Position numbers and translations under genes: made by a program. Positions 31,014 to 39,141 of a stretch of 39,141 bases of DNA are shown in pieces. Within the stretch, counting starts at the first letter, position 1, and the number at the start of each line of letters is the position of its first letter. The notes below the pieces were generated by a model that saw only the letters and a program-made list of their open reading frames with translations, had not been told where the DNA came from and did no database searches. Source of the stretch: an uncultured Actinomycetes bacterium (GTDB lineage: Bacteria; Actinomycetota; Coriobacteriia; Coriobacteriales; Atopobiaceae); contig OMWB01000010.1 in NCBI GenBank assembly GCA_900314645.1, positions 68,893 through 108,033 on the forward strand, given 5' to 3'.

Positions 31014-32099
31014 TTACGCCCCGTAACCCATGTCCAGCCAGCCCTGGGCGATGCAGGTGCGCAGGTCCCAGTCGCGGCGGTTGGGGTCATCCACGCGATA
31101 GCTCCAATAGCAGCTGCCGATGCCCTGGTCCCACGCATCAAGCTGCGCGTCGGCAAGCGCACGGTAGAACGTGCGGAGCTCGTCGGCGTTCAGCTCGGCC
31201 TTGTGCGGGTTGTGGTTGCCCAGGCACCATTCGCCCACCAGCACCTGATGGTACTGTGCGGCACGGGCCACCTGCTCAGCAAACTGGGCAACGAGCTCCT
31301 GGTACTCCTCGGCGTCGTAGCGCTGGAAGCCAAAGTCGCGGAAGTTCATGTAGAGGTGCGTGTCGATAACGACATTGTCGTACTGGTCGGCGGGCAGCAG
31401 ATCGTCCCATGACTCCAGCTCGAACTGATCGTGGAAGACGAGCGCAACCTCGGGTCCCACGATGGGGCGCAGACGCTGGTACGCACGGTCGTAGAAGTCA
31501 AGCAGCACCTCGCGCGGGATGGCCTTGGAGCGCTCCGTGCGCTCGGGATAGTCCTTGCCGTAGTTCTTGAGGTTCATGTTGAGGACAAACTCGTTGGCGG
31601 GCTCGTTCAGCGCCTCGATACCCCAAAGGGCGTCGTGCCCCGCGTAGCGACGGGCGATCTTCTCAAGCACGTCAAGCGTGAAGTCGATGCGCGCGGGGTC
31701 CTGCGCCCATGCGCACAGCCCCATGTAGCCGCCGTTGTCAAAGGCGTTCTGCGACAGCGGAACGGTGTGCAGGTCAACCAGCACCTTGATGCCCCAGCGG
31801 CGTGCCCACTCGAAGGCGTTGTCGAGGTATTCCGCGCATGCCGTGTGATGCTCGGTGCCAAAGAGGTAGTACGGCACGGGAATGCGTACGAGGTTGATGC
31901 CGCTCTGGGCCATCCAGACAAAGTCGAACTCTGTGATGTAGGTCGCGCGATGGCGCTCGAGCGCCAAGGCGAGGTCCTCGGCGTCAAACTCGTCAATGAG
32001 GCCGCGGTCGTCCTCGCTCTGCGCCTTCGCGAGGGGGCTTGCGCCCATCCACTTCTCAAGGACGAGCCAGTTGCCGAGGTTAGCGCCGCGAATCTTCAT
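31014..32099 (-). CDS. Glycoside hydrolase family 5-like enzyme
   Basis: A 361-residue cytosolic TIM-barrel glycosidase. It begins with RGANLGNWLVLEKW, as in exo-beta-1,3-glucanase-type GH5 proteins. The acid/base Glu is in GIEALNEP and the nucleophile Glu in VLVGEWC. No signal peptide, so it should act on imported oligosaccharides or glycosides. CAAAGGAG precedes the ATG at 32099. It diverges from the LacI-sensor/GGDEF gene with 163 bp between, and is followed by a methyltransferase gene. Substrate specificity cannot be read from sequence. Confidence 0.88.
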   Translation of the reverse strand: MKIRGANLGNWLVLEKWMGASPLAKAQSEDDRGLIDEFDAEDLALALERHRATYITEFDFVWMAQSGINLVRIPVPYYLFGTEHHTACAEYLDNAFEWARRWGIKVLVDLHTVPLSQNAFDNGGYMGLCAWAQDPARIDFTLDVLEKIARRYAGHDALWGIEALNEPANEFVLNMNLKNYGKDYPERTERSKAIPREVLLDFYDRAYQRLRPIVGPEVALVFHDQFELESWDDLLPADQYDNVVIDTHLYMNFRDFGFQRYDAEEYQELVAQFAEQVARAAQYHQVLVGEWCLGNHNPHKAELNADELRTFYRALADAQLDAWDQGIGSCYWSYRVDDPNRRDWDLRTCIAQGWLDMGYGA

Positions 32100-32262
32100 G
32101 AGTGCTCCTTTGCTCTGTGGAACGTGCACCGTTGATTGTACGCCAGCTCTGGCAGTAAAGCCGCGTCGGTCGACGCTCGCCGTTCCAACGTGCTGAGATG
32201 TCGGGACATTTGGTAACGTAAATAAGTTAGGGAAGAGGCCGTGCGGGCGAGGGGGCACACGC

Positions 32263-34122
32263 ATGAAGAGGGCCGCGTTCCTCTCGTTTGACTGGAACTA
32301 CGTGATCATGTCCGAATACTACGAGGGCATGAAGGCGTATCTGGATGAGCACGCGGGCACGCAGCTCGTCATCTTCAACGCGTTTGGCAGTTACGCAAGC
32401 TATCAGTACGAGGAAGGTGCCTGCGAGATCTTCAGCCTGTGCGACCCGGAGGACTACGACGGCTTCATCATCCAGGGAAACCGTGCGTGGCCGCCTGAGA
32501 TGCGCCAGCGCGTCGCCGACGAGATTCTCGCGCTCCACAAGCCGGTGGTCTCCATCAACTACGAGCTTAAGGGCACCCATTACGTGGGCACGGACAACTA
32601 CCAAGCCATGTATGGCCTGGTCCACAAGGTGCTGGTGGAGAAGAGTTGCAAGCGTCCGGCCTTCGTCAACGGGCTGGCGACGTCCGTGGAGGCTCGCGCG
32701 CGAGCCAAGGCGTATAGGGATGCCTGCGCCATGTGCTTTATCGAAGAGGCGCGCTTCTACCAGGCAAACTGGGAGATGGAGGAGGGTGCGAAGGCGGCCC
32801 TTAAGATGCTGCAGGACCGGGACAACCTACCCGACGTGGTCTTCTGCGCAAACGATGACCTTGCCGTGGGTGTGCAGGAGACGCTGCAGGAGCACGGCGT
32901 GCGCGTGCCTGAGGACGTGAAGGTCTCAGGCTTTGACAACCGCGAGATCAGCCTGAAGGCAAGCCCGCGGATCACCACCGTCGACCGCGACTACCACACC
33001 GTTGGGCGTACGGCCATGGAGGCGCTCGATGCCCTGATGGACGGCGAGCTTCAGCCGATGCACATCACCAGTCCTGCCAGGTACATCTTCTCGGAGTCGT
33101 GCGGCTTCCAAAGCGAGGCGGAGAGCATCGACTCCCTGGCGGAGAGCCTGTACTCTATCGACTTTGCCCTCAAGCACTTCTACGAGGTGTTGACGAACTT
33201 CCAACCCGCGGTGCTCAACGCCGACACGCTGAACGACATCCTGCGCGAATGCGAGCGCTACTTCCCCGAAGTCAGGTGCCCCAACGTCTATCTGATGCTG
33301 AACGACGAGTATCTCGAGCACGACGCCGCGCATGCGGTGACGGCCTACGGTGCGGTGAGCCTATTGGTTGCGCACAGCGGCCCGGGCGTGCGGGCATGCT
33401 GCGACGACAGCCACGTGTACCTGCGCTTTCCTACGCGCGAGCTGCTTCCTCAGGAAGTGCCGATGGGCCAGCCGGTCCATATGGTCTTTCCGCTGCGTCA
33501 GGGGACGACGTGCCTGGGATTCTTCGTCACCGAGGGCGTGTCTCCCATCCTGCGCTACGGCTTTCTCACCATCATCCTCACGCTTCTGGCCGGTTCCATC
33601 GAGAGCGTGCGCAAGAAGGAGATGCTGCAGCGGGTGAACTCCCGGCTGGACGAGCTGTACGTGCGTGACCAGCTCACGGGTCTCTTCAATCGCTTTGGCC
33701 TGGACCGCTTTGGCGTCATTGCGTACGAGCACCTGTTACGCGACTTTGACGGGGCGCAGTTCATCTTTGTGGACGTCGACAACATGAAGCAGATCAACGA
33801 CGTGTATGGCCACGAGGCGGGTGACCGAGCGCTGCAGGATACAGCCGACATTATCAACCATGCCATCAAGGACGAGAACGCCTTTGCCATGCGCTACGGC
33901 GGCGACGAGTTCCTGCTGATCTGCCGGCGCGACATTACGGACAAGCTGCAGGCCGAGCTCGAGCGCCTGAAGCGCGGCGTGCACCGCTCGTTTGACCTGA
34001 GCCTCAGCATCGGCGCCTTCCAGGTGCTGCGCTCTGACCACTACACCGTTCAGGAGGCCATCGAGCGCGCCGACGCCAGGATGTACGAAATCAAGAAGGC
34101 CCGTAAAACCCTTCGTCCGTAG
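32263..34122 (+). CDS. LacI-type sugar sensor fused to GGDEF diguanylate cyclase
   Basis: A 619-residue soluble protein. Residues 1-290 form the periplasmic-binding-like sensor of LacI/GalR regulators (FCANDDLAVGVQETLQEHGV and VSGFDNREISLKASPRITTV), but there is no N-terminal HTH and no signal peptide. A middle part (~300-440) resembles a GAF-like domain. The C-terminal GGDEF domain starts near 465 (RDQLTGLFNR) and has the intact motif GGDEF at 546-550; no RxxD inhibitory site is visible five residues before it. It should make cyclic di-GMP in response to a sugar or other ligand. Divergent from the GH5 gene. Confidence 0.9.
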   Translation: MKRAAFLSFDWNYVIMSEYYEGMKAYLDEHAGTQLVIFNAFGSYASYQYEEGACEIFSLCDPEDYDGFIIQGNRAWPPEMRQRVADEILALHKPVVSINYELKGTHYVGTDNYQAMYGLVHKVLVEKSCKRPAFVNGLATSVEARARAKAYRDACAMCFIEEARFYQANWEMEEGAKAALKMLQDRDNLPDVVFCANDDLAVGVQETLQEHGVRVPEDVKVSGFDNREISLKASPRITTVDRDYHTVGRTAMEALDALMDGELQPMHITSPARYIFSESCGFQSEAESIDSLAESLYSIDFALKHFYEVLTNFQPAVLNADTLNDILRECERYFPEVRCPNVYLMLNDEYLEHDAAHAVTAYGAVSLLVAHSGPGVRACCDDSHVYLRFPTRELLPQEVPMGQPVHMVFPLRQGTTCLGFFVTEGVSPILRYGFLTIILTLLAGSIESVRKKEMLQRVNSRLDELYVRDQLTGLFNRFGLDRFGVIAYEHLLRDFDGAQFIFVDVDNMKQINDVYGHEAGDRALQDTADIINHAIKDENAFAMRYGGDEFLLICRRDITDKLQAELERLKRGVHRSFDLSLSIGAFQVLRSDHYTVQEAIERADARMYEIKKARKTLRP

Positions 34123-34196
34123 GGGACACCCAGCCCGGAGGTTTGTGTCCCACTTTGTGGGACACAAACCTCCGGGCTGGGTGTCCCACTACGGAC
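34115..34196. repeat. Family B long palindrome, copy 1
   Basis: Arms of about 39-40 nt with a TTT loop and one base of indel. The core CCCAGCCCGGAGGTTTGTGT is mirrored on the right. The left arm includes the last codons and stop of the LacI-GGDEF gene. It probably ends that transcript. Confidence 0.92.
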
Positions 34197-34231
34197 GCGG
34201 CGGACAAAGGGGGTAGTCCCTAAGGACGCGG

Positions 34232-35152
34232 CTACTTGAGCTTCCAGAGGTTGTGGGCCGCCTCGGCGGTAACGGACTCATCGGTCAGCGCACGGTGGAG
34301 CGCGGCGGCATTGGCTTCATCAGACATCCAGGTGGGGGTACGGCCTTCGCGTTGGGCGTTGGCAAGTTCTTGCAGCGCCTTGGCGCACGAGTCCTCAAAG
34401 CAGGGGCCGATGTGCCAGCGGGCAACCTCGCGCAAAGGGACGATGGCGTTGGCCATGGCCACGGCGCTTTGGGGGAATGCCTGCGCAAGCGGCAGATCGT
34501 TCTCCGAGTCACCAAAGACAAGCAGCTCATCGGGGGTAAGGCCGAAGTGGTCGAGCAGCGCTTGGGCGCCACGAGCCTTGCTCCAACCGCGCGGCATGAG
34601 GTCGGCCACATGCTTGTCGAGGATGCAGAAGTCGATGGACGGGCAGAGCGGCTGTAGGCGCGCGACCACCTCATGCGCGTCTGCGACGCCAACCTCAAAC
34701 GTGATGTTCACCTTGACGAGGTCACCGGCGGGAAAGGTGTCCAAGAAGGCGAACGTGATGTTCTTTGAGGCGCTGAACCGCCGAAGGACCTCGTCGCGGG
34801 TGCCGCCGACAATGCCACGAACCCCGTTCATGTCCGCCGTGAAGAAGCAGCCGGGGAGCGGTCGCACAACCTCGAGAGCTGCCTCGAGCTCCTCCCGGGG
34901 AAGTGGGTTGTGACAGATGAGCTCCCCATCGGCCATGACCTCACAGCCGTTTGACGCCACGGCCGTGCGCACGCACGCCTCGTCGCCGGCGAACTGCACG
35001 CGCAGGTCAGGGATGCCCCGGCCGCTTGCGGCACCCACGTAGACGCCTTGGTCAAGCAGGTCGTGGATGGCGGCGAGGCCCAGGGACGTGACGGTTTGGT
35101 GCGGACGAGGGACCAGCGTGAGGTCCATGTCGCAGAGGACGAGCTTAATCAT
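34232..35152 (-). CDS. HAD-superfamily phosphatase, Cof type
   Basis: A 306-residue HAD hydrolase of the Cof/YidA group. The nucleophile motif is CDMDLTLVP (Asp10 and Asp12 region), motif II is ASGRG, and motifs III/IV are near KARGAQALLDHF and VFGDSENDLP. It should dephosphorylate sugar phosphates or cofactors. ATG 35152 with GGAG upstream fits better than a GTG at 35161. Confidence 0.9.
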   Translation of the reverse strand: MIKLVLCDMDLTLVPRPHQTVTSLGLAAIHDLLDQGVYVGAASGRGIPDLRVQFAGDEACVRTAVASNGCEVMADGELICHNPLPREELEAALEVVRPLPGCFFTADMNGVRGIVGGTRDEVLRRFSASKNITFAFLDTFPAGDLVKVNITFEVGVADAHEVVARLQPLCPSIDFCILDKHVADLMPRGWSKARGAQALLDHFGLTPDELLVFGDSENDLPLAQAFPQSAVAMANAIVPLREVARWHIGPCFEDSCAKALQELANAQREGRTPTWMSDEANAAALHRALTDESVTAEAAHNLWKLK

Positions 35153-35279
35153 ATAAGTCACTCCAGATACGCGGGGTTGCGTGCTATGGTAGCAGAGCCA
35201 TTGCCGTGCCTTTGTACCCCAAATACGCTACGCGCTACTATACAGATGATACGAAGCGCGACATGAGGACGGAGGGGGC

Positions 35280-35882
35280 GTGGCTTCCGTGAAGGTCAAG
35301 AACGTGGTGTTTGACATGGGTGGCGTTTTGCTCAAGTGGGAACCGCTACTCTATGCGCGCCGCTTTGCGGACAATGACGAGGACGCTGCCTTGCTAGCGC
35401 GTGTGGTGTTTGGCTCGCAGGAGTGGGCGTGGGCCGATGCGGGTGCTGTGAGTTGTGAGACAGTCGCATGGACGGCCAAGAAGCGGCTTCCTGAGCGGTT
35501 CCATGCCACCGTGGATGACCTCGTATTTCGTTGGTTTGAGAAGCGTGAGCTCATCGAGGGCATGGACGAGCTCATCCATGACCTGAAGCATGCCGGCTAC
35601 GGCATCTACGTGCTCTCCAATGCTGCGGACTCGTTTGAGCTGTACAAGCACACGCTGCCTGGCTACGAGTGCTTCGACGGGATCGTGGTGTCGTGGGCCG
35701 AGCATGTGGTGAAACCAGATGCAGCCATCTACCAGCGGCTTGTTGACCGCTACGGGCTGGAGCCGTCATCGTGCCTCTTTGTGGACGACGTACCCATGAA
35801 CGTCGAGGGTGCGCGCCGCGTGGGCATGCAGGGCTGGCACTTTGACGGCGACGTCTCGGCGTTGCGCGAGGCGCTCCTGTAG
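35280..35882 (+). CDS. HAD-superfamily hydrolase, IA subfamily (YihX-like)
   Basis: A 200-residue HAD phosphatase: FDMGGVLLKW (nucleophile Asp and +2 Gly-type motif seen in YihX/haloacid-like members), VLSNAAD (motif II) and FVDDVPMNVEGAR (motif IV). It starts with GTG, with CGGAGGGGG upstream. It diverges from the Cof-type gene with 127 bp between. The substrate may be a sugar phosphate. Confidence 0.9.
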   Translation: MASVKVKNVVFDMGGVLLKWEPLLYARRFADNDEDAALLARVVFGSQEWAWADAGAVSCETVAWTAKKRLPERFHATVDDLVFRWFEKRELIEGMDELIHDLKHAGYGIYVLSNAADSFELYKHTLPGYECFDGIVVSWAEHVVKPDAAIYQRLVDRYGLEPSSCLFVDDVPMNVEGARRVGMQGWHFDGDVSALREALL

Positions 35883-35894
35883 GCCGTTTGGCGG

Positions 35895-37259
35895 CTAGCG
35901 CTCGCCGCGGAGCTCACGACGCAGACGCACGAGCATGATTGCGGCGACGACAGCGCTTGCAAGCGTCGCGGCGGGAAGGTTGAGCCAAAGGCCGTTGAGC
36001 CCCAGCGGCTGCAGCACCACGAGCGCCACAAGGGGCGCGACCAACACCGAGAAGACTGAGAACAGCGACGCGGGCTTCGAGCGCTCGATGGCGGTGTAGA
36101 ACGCCTGCGTGCACATGGGCAGCCAGCGCAGGAAGTATGCCACCGAGAAGAGCCTGAACGCGGGCCCCGCCATCGCGAGGATGGACTCAGATGCGCTTGC
36201 CATGAAGAGCAGCGTCAGCTCGCGCGGGAAGAGCAGCATGGCGATGGCGAGCGAGACCGAAATGGCCGCGCACGCCGCGAAGATGCGCTTCTCGAGCTTG
36301 ACGACGCGGTCCACGCGCCGCGCGCCGAGGTTGTAGCCAACGGCCGGCTGCAGGGCGTCGCAGGTGCCGTAGAGCAGTGGGAACACCACGCCGCTTGCGT
36401 ACATGAGTGCCCCATAGACGGCAACGGCGTCCTCGCCGCCCTGGGCGAGGAGCGCGGCGTTCAGCAGCACCGAGGTAACGCGGCCCGCGACGTTGTTCAG
36501 AAACGCCGGCATGCCTGCGTTGGCGATCTCTTTCGCAAGCTGAAGGGATAGGTGAGGCCGCACGAAACGCAGCTGCAGGCGTCCCATGAAGAAGGGCAGC
36601 ATGCCAAGCAGTGCGCTGAAGCCCAAGGCAAACGAGTAGCCGAGCGCGGCTCCCCCCACCCCCATGTGACCAAAGTAGACGAGCGAGAACTCAACGACAG
36701 CGCCGAGCATCGCCATGAACAGGTTGAGGTAGAGGCTGCCACGGATACGCCCGCAGATGCGAAGGAAGTTGTCGATGGCGAACATGAGCGAGCTCACAGG
36801 CGCACCGAGGGCGTAGACGCGCAGGAAGATGATGGCGTCCTCGGCCAGCTGTCCCGTGGCGCCTAAGGCAGTCATAATGGCGGGTGTGGCGAACCAAAAG
36901 GCGACACCCAGCGCGGCACCAAGGAGCAAGATGCCCAACACCGCGCAGGTAAACACGTTGTTGGCGCGCTTCTCGTCCCCGGCGCCCAGCGCGATGGCAA
37001 TGGGCACGGACGAGCCTACGCCCACAAGGTCACCCACGGCAAAGAGGAGAATCACGAAGGGCATCGCGAGGTTCACCGCAGCAAATGCGGTGGATCCCAG
37101 AAGCTGTCCCACGATGACGCCGTCCAGCACGTCGTACAGAGCCGATGCCAGCATGGACACCGCGCCGGGAGCGGCGGCCAAGAAGAACAGGCGCGTGGGC
37201 GCCGTCAGCAGGTACAGCCTACGCAGCTCTTCCTCGTGTGACTGGTCGACTTCGGCCAT
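35895..37259 (-). CDS. MATE-family efflux transporter
   Basis: A 454-residue polytopic protein with about 12 helices. MATE features include the start LYLLTAPTRLFFLAAAPGAV, DVLDGVIVGQLLGSTAFAAV (typical of the DinF/NorM fold) and LQPAVGYNLGARR in the second half. It should export cationic or aromatic compounds using Na+ or H+. The ATG at 37259 has GAGAGG upstream. A leader with a hairpin and a T-rich tract precedes it. Confidence 0.92.
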   Translation of the reverse strand: MAEVDQSHEEELRRLYLLTAPTRLFFLAAAPGAVSMLASALYDVLDGVIVGQLLGSTAFAAVNLAMPFVILLFAVGDLVGVGSSVPIAIALGAGDEKRANNVFTCAVLGILLLGAALGVAFWFATPAIMTALGATGQLAEDAIIFLRVYALGAPVSSLMFAIDNFLRICGRIRGSLYLNLFMAMLGAVVEFSLVYFGHMGVGGAALGYSFALGFSALLGMLPFFMGRLQLRFVRPHLSLQLAKEIANAGMPAFLNNVAGRVTSVLLNAALLAQGGEDAVAVYGALMYASGVVFPLLYGTCDALQPAVGYNLGARRVDRVVKLEKRIFAACAAISVSLAIAMLLFPRELTLLFMASASESILAMAGPAFRLFSVAYFLRWLPMCTQAFYTAIERSKPASLFSVFSVLVAPLVALVVLQPLGLNGLWLNLPAATLASAVVAAIMLVRLRRELRGER

Positions 37260-37511
37260 GTGTACGGTACCTCTCAAAAGAAAAGGCCGAAGAGACAGGT
37301 GCCGCGTGGCGTGTCTTCTCCGGTCTGTAGACCCTCCGACTATGTCGCCATCCGACATGCGGATGGACGTTCTGCGAGATAGTGTGGCAGATGCATGTGT
37401 TCACGTCAACGAGCCCACGTTGCTGAAGGCCGCCTTCATATGTTCGTCCTTCGCACGGGGCCGCTCACGTAGGCGTATCATGGGGTCGTTCGGTTCTTGA
37501 TGGGAGGCCCC
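37260..37511. promoter_or_regulatory. Divergent leader region of MATE and GDPD genes
   Basis: On the minus strand, a loose hairpin (GAAGACA-type stem, 37289-37318) is followed by TTTTCTTTT (37276-37284) about 16 nt before the MATE start. This resembles an attenuator-type terminator in a leader of over 100 nt. No known riboswitch consensus was recognised. The plus-strand side must hold the GDPD promoter. Confidence 0.35.
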
Positions 37512-38402
37512 ATGAGCAAGGTTGCACGTTTGGCGAAGGCTGCCGTGGTGGCCTCAGGTGTCGCCGCTGGCCTCGTGGCTGGGGTCTGTGCGCTTGTCGC
37601 GCCACGGCGCAAGAATGAGGGCGTTGCCGAAACGTGGGAGGGGCTCTCAACGTATCGCTACGCGCACCGCGGGCTGCATGACAACCAGTCGCCCGCGCCG
37701 GAGAACTCGCTGGCGGCGTTTCGTCTGGCGCGCGAGTGGGGCTACGGCTCTGAGCTCGACGTGCACCTGACCGCGGATGGGCAACTCGTGGTCATCCACG
37801 ACTCGCGCTTGCAGCGCGCGTGTGGCGTTGACGGCGTGGTTGAGGAGAAGACCATGGCGGGGCTCGCTGACCTGCGGCTCTTCGGTACGCAAGAGGGTAT
37901 TCCCACGTTTGCCCAGGTACTTGAGGTGTACGAGCACGCTGACGGCCCGTGTCCGCCGCTCGTGGTGGAGCTGAAGACGCACGACGGCAACTACGCACAG
38001 CTCGCTGAGCGAGCGATGGAGGAGCTCGACGCGCATAACGTGCCGTATTGCGTGGAGAGCTTTGACCCGCGGGTGCTGTGGTGGCTTCGTCACAATCGCC
38101 CGGAGGTCGTGCGCGGCCAGCTGTCGGAGAACTTCCTCTTGGATAAGGACTCTGACCTCGATTTCGCGCGCGGTGCGACGCACGGGGCGCTGCTCTGCAA
38201 CGTCTTTGCGCGGCCTGACTTTGTGGCGTATCGGCACGACCATCGCCGCCGTGCTGCGGTGTGGCTGGCCTGCAACCTTTTGGGAGCGCGTCTGGTCACG
38301 TGGACCATCAAGAGTCCGGTTGAGCTGGCGGAGGTGGAGGCTGCCGGGGGCGTGGGCATCTTTGAGGGGTTCGAGCCTGGGCCGCGCAAGCAGGAGGCCT
38401 AG
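37512..38402 (+). CDS. Glycerophosphodiester phosphodiesterase family protein
   Basis: A 296-residue GDPD. An N-terminal hydrophobic segment (residues ~9-30) anchors it in the membrane, with the catalytic part outside or facing the membrane. Motifs: YRYAHRGLHD, PENSLAAFRLA, ELDVHLTADGQLVVIHDS (metal-binding Glu/Asp and the second His), and a late TWTIKSP. It cleaves glycerophosphodiesters to glycerol-3-phosphate and an alcohol. ATG 37512 with GGGAGG upstream. Its stop overlaps the convergent NUDIX stop by 4 nt. Confidence 0.93.
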   Translation: MSKVARLAKAAVVASGVAAGLVAGVCALVAPRRKNEGVAETWEGLSTYRYAHRGLHDNQSPAPENSLAAFRLAREWGYGSELDVHLTADGQLVVIHDSRLQRACGVDGVVEEKTMAGLADLRLFGTQEGIPTFAQVLEVYEHADGPCPPLVVELKTHDGNYAQLAERAMEELDAHNVPYCVESFDPRVLWWLRHNRPEVVRGQLSENFLLDKDSDLDFARGATHGALLCNVFARPDFVAYRHDHRRRAAVWLACNLLGARLVTWTIKSPVELAEVEAAGGVGIFEGFEPGPRKQEA

Positions 38403-39001
38403 GCCCGTTTGCCGCGCAGTACCTGAGCCAGACGTCTAAGCACGCGTGCGGTGGCGCCCCAGACAAGAGGGTCAGTTCCGCGGTAGAACGGTACGTCGCT
38501 AGTGCGGGCGCGCCAGGGGTACTGACGGCCGCCGGGGACGAGCTCCCAGGGATAGTCATCGGGGTAGTTTGGCTGGTATCCCACCTGGTAAACGTCGGGC
38601 TCGTGCGCGATGAGCCAGTCGAGCGAGAGCGTGAACGTGCGGTCGACCTCGGCGGGGGAGAACGTGCCCGCATAGCCACGGAGGGTTGCGACGAACGCAT
38701 GGAGCGCACGGCCGCCCGGGCCATCGAAGGTCCCGAGAGATCCGAGAACGTCGATCTGACTTGGTCGCACGAGCAGCTCCTCGCAGGTCTCGCGGATGGC
38801 GGCGTCAAGCGGGCTCTCGTCGGCCTCAATGCGGCCGCCGGGAAGACAGACCTCGCCTGGTTGCACGGCCAACGAGAGGGCTCGTACCTCGAGAAGAATG
38901 TCGAGTCCATGCGCTCCCGGCACCAGCGGCACGAGCACAGCCGCCCCCACACGCGGCGTGGGGTAGTGCTCCAGCGTCCAGCGAATCTCCTCGGCGTTCA
39001 T
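38399..39001 (-). CDS. NUDIX hydrolase, CoA-pyrophosphatase-like
   Basis: A 200-residue NUDIX protein. The NUDIX box runs GGRIEADESPLDAAIRETCE followed by EL, complete with the REx2EE metal core. The preceding PGEVCLPGG and the overall layout are those of the NudL/YeaB CoA-pyrophosphatase group. The ATG at 39001 has GAGGAGGCC upstream. It is convergent with the GDPD gene, sharing 4 nt at the stops. Confidence 0.92.
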   Translation of the reverse strand: MNAEEIRWTLEHYPTPRVGAAVLVPLVPGAHGLDILLEVRALSLAVQPGEVCLPGGRIEADESPLDAAIRETCEELLVRPSQIDVLGSLGTFDGPGGRALHAFVATLRGYAGTFSPAEVDRTFTLSLDWLIAHEPDVYQVGYQPNYPDDYPWELVPGGRQYPWRARTSDVPFYRGTDPLVWGATARVLRRLAQVLRGKRA

Positions 39002-39062
39002 ACGGCCTCCTCTCTGTCCCCATTCTCCCACTTATCGTGACCCCCGGCCCTCGGCGCGCCCG

Positions 39063-39141
39063 GCCCGGTGGGACACCCAGCCCGGAGGTTTCTGTCCCAC
39101 AAAGTGGGACAGAAACCTCCGGGCTGGGTGTCCCACCGGGC
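39063..39141. repeat. Family B long palindrome, copy 2
   Basis: Perfect 38-nt arms with an AAA loop: left begins GCCCGGTGGGACACCCAGCC, right is its exact complement. The core matches copy 1 at 34115 with one change (TTTCTGT against TTTGTGT) that is compensated in the other arm. It runs to the last base of the window, so it may continue. Confidence 0.93.

Noticed and set aside
1..39141. tRNA or rRNA genes
   Set aside because: No cloverleaf-like or rRNA-conserved stretch was seen in the gaps read by eye; a tRNA scan would settle this.

Overview
The window is GC-rich, gene-dense DNA. Gene content and protein style suggest an anaerobic, probably gut-associated actinobacterium of class Coriobacteriia (Olsenella/Collinsella/Eggerthella-like). 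Pointers are indolepyruvate:ferredoxin oxidoreductase with an AMP-forming aryl-CoA ligase, an Old-Yellow-Enzyme Fe-S flavoprotein, PucR-, LuxR- and LacI-type regulators, several EamA transporters, and long perfect palindromes between genes. This is an inference from content; there is no rRNA or tRNA here to confirm it.

Positions 1-25400 look like a catabolic island with a folate-C1 theme. A PucR-type regulator (running off the left edge) diverges from an operon of a V4R-like Cys-rich protein, a GcvT-fold protein and a short-chain dehydrogenase. After an exported PLP lipoprotein, a RelB/PIN toxin-antitoxin pair and a metallo-beta-lactamase-fold hydrolase, a second PucR regulator precedes two 445-458 aa proteins that resemble the tetrahydrofolate-dependent aryl O-demethylases LigM/DesA. 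A four-gene minus-strand operon (alpha/beta hydrolase, half-size EamA, MBL-fold hydrolase, EamA) diverges from iorA-iorB, followed by a paaK-like ligase. A GAF-LuxR regulator then precedes an operon of SDR, a PanB (ketopantoate hydroxymethyltransferase) homologue lacking the usual metal ligands, and a BaiCD/FadH-like flavoprotein. A 5-formyl-THF cyclo-ligase gene follows. My reading is that the island demethylates or otherwise trims oxygenated aromatic or related compounds, passes C1 units to folate without a corrinoid protein, and reduces the carbon skeleton. The substrate cannot be told from sequence.

Positions 25400-39141 hold more ordinary accessory and housekeeping genes: EamA transporter, a DUF559-like nuclease protein flanked by two near-identical palindromes, a methylguanine-DNA methyltransferase-family protein, an XRE-Fic module, a SAM methyltransferase and GH5 glycosidase divergent from a LacI-type sensor fused to GGDEF, two HAD phosphatases, a MATE exporter, a membrane-anchored GDPD and a NUDIX hydrolase.

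Two families of intergenic palindromes are prominent. Family A has five copies of about 77 bp with TGTACCCTTT/AAAGGGTACA ends. Family B has two copies with arms of about 38 nt. No CRISPR array, insertion-sequence transposase, rRNA or tRNA was seen.
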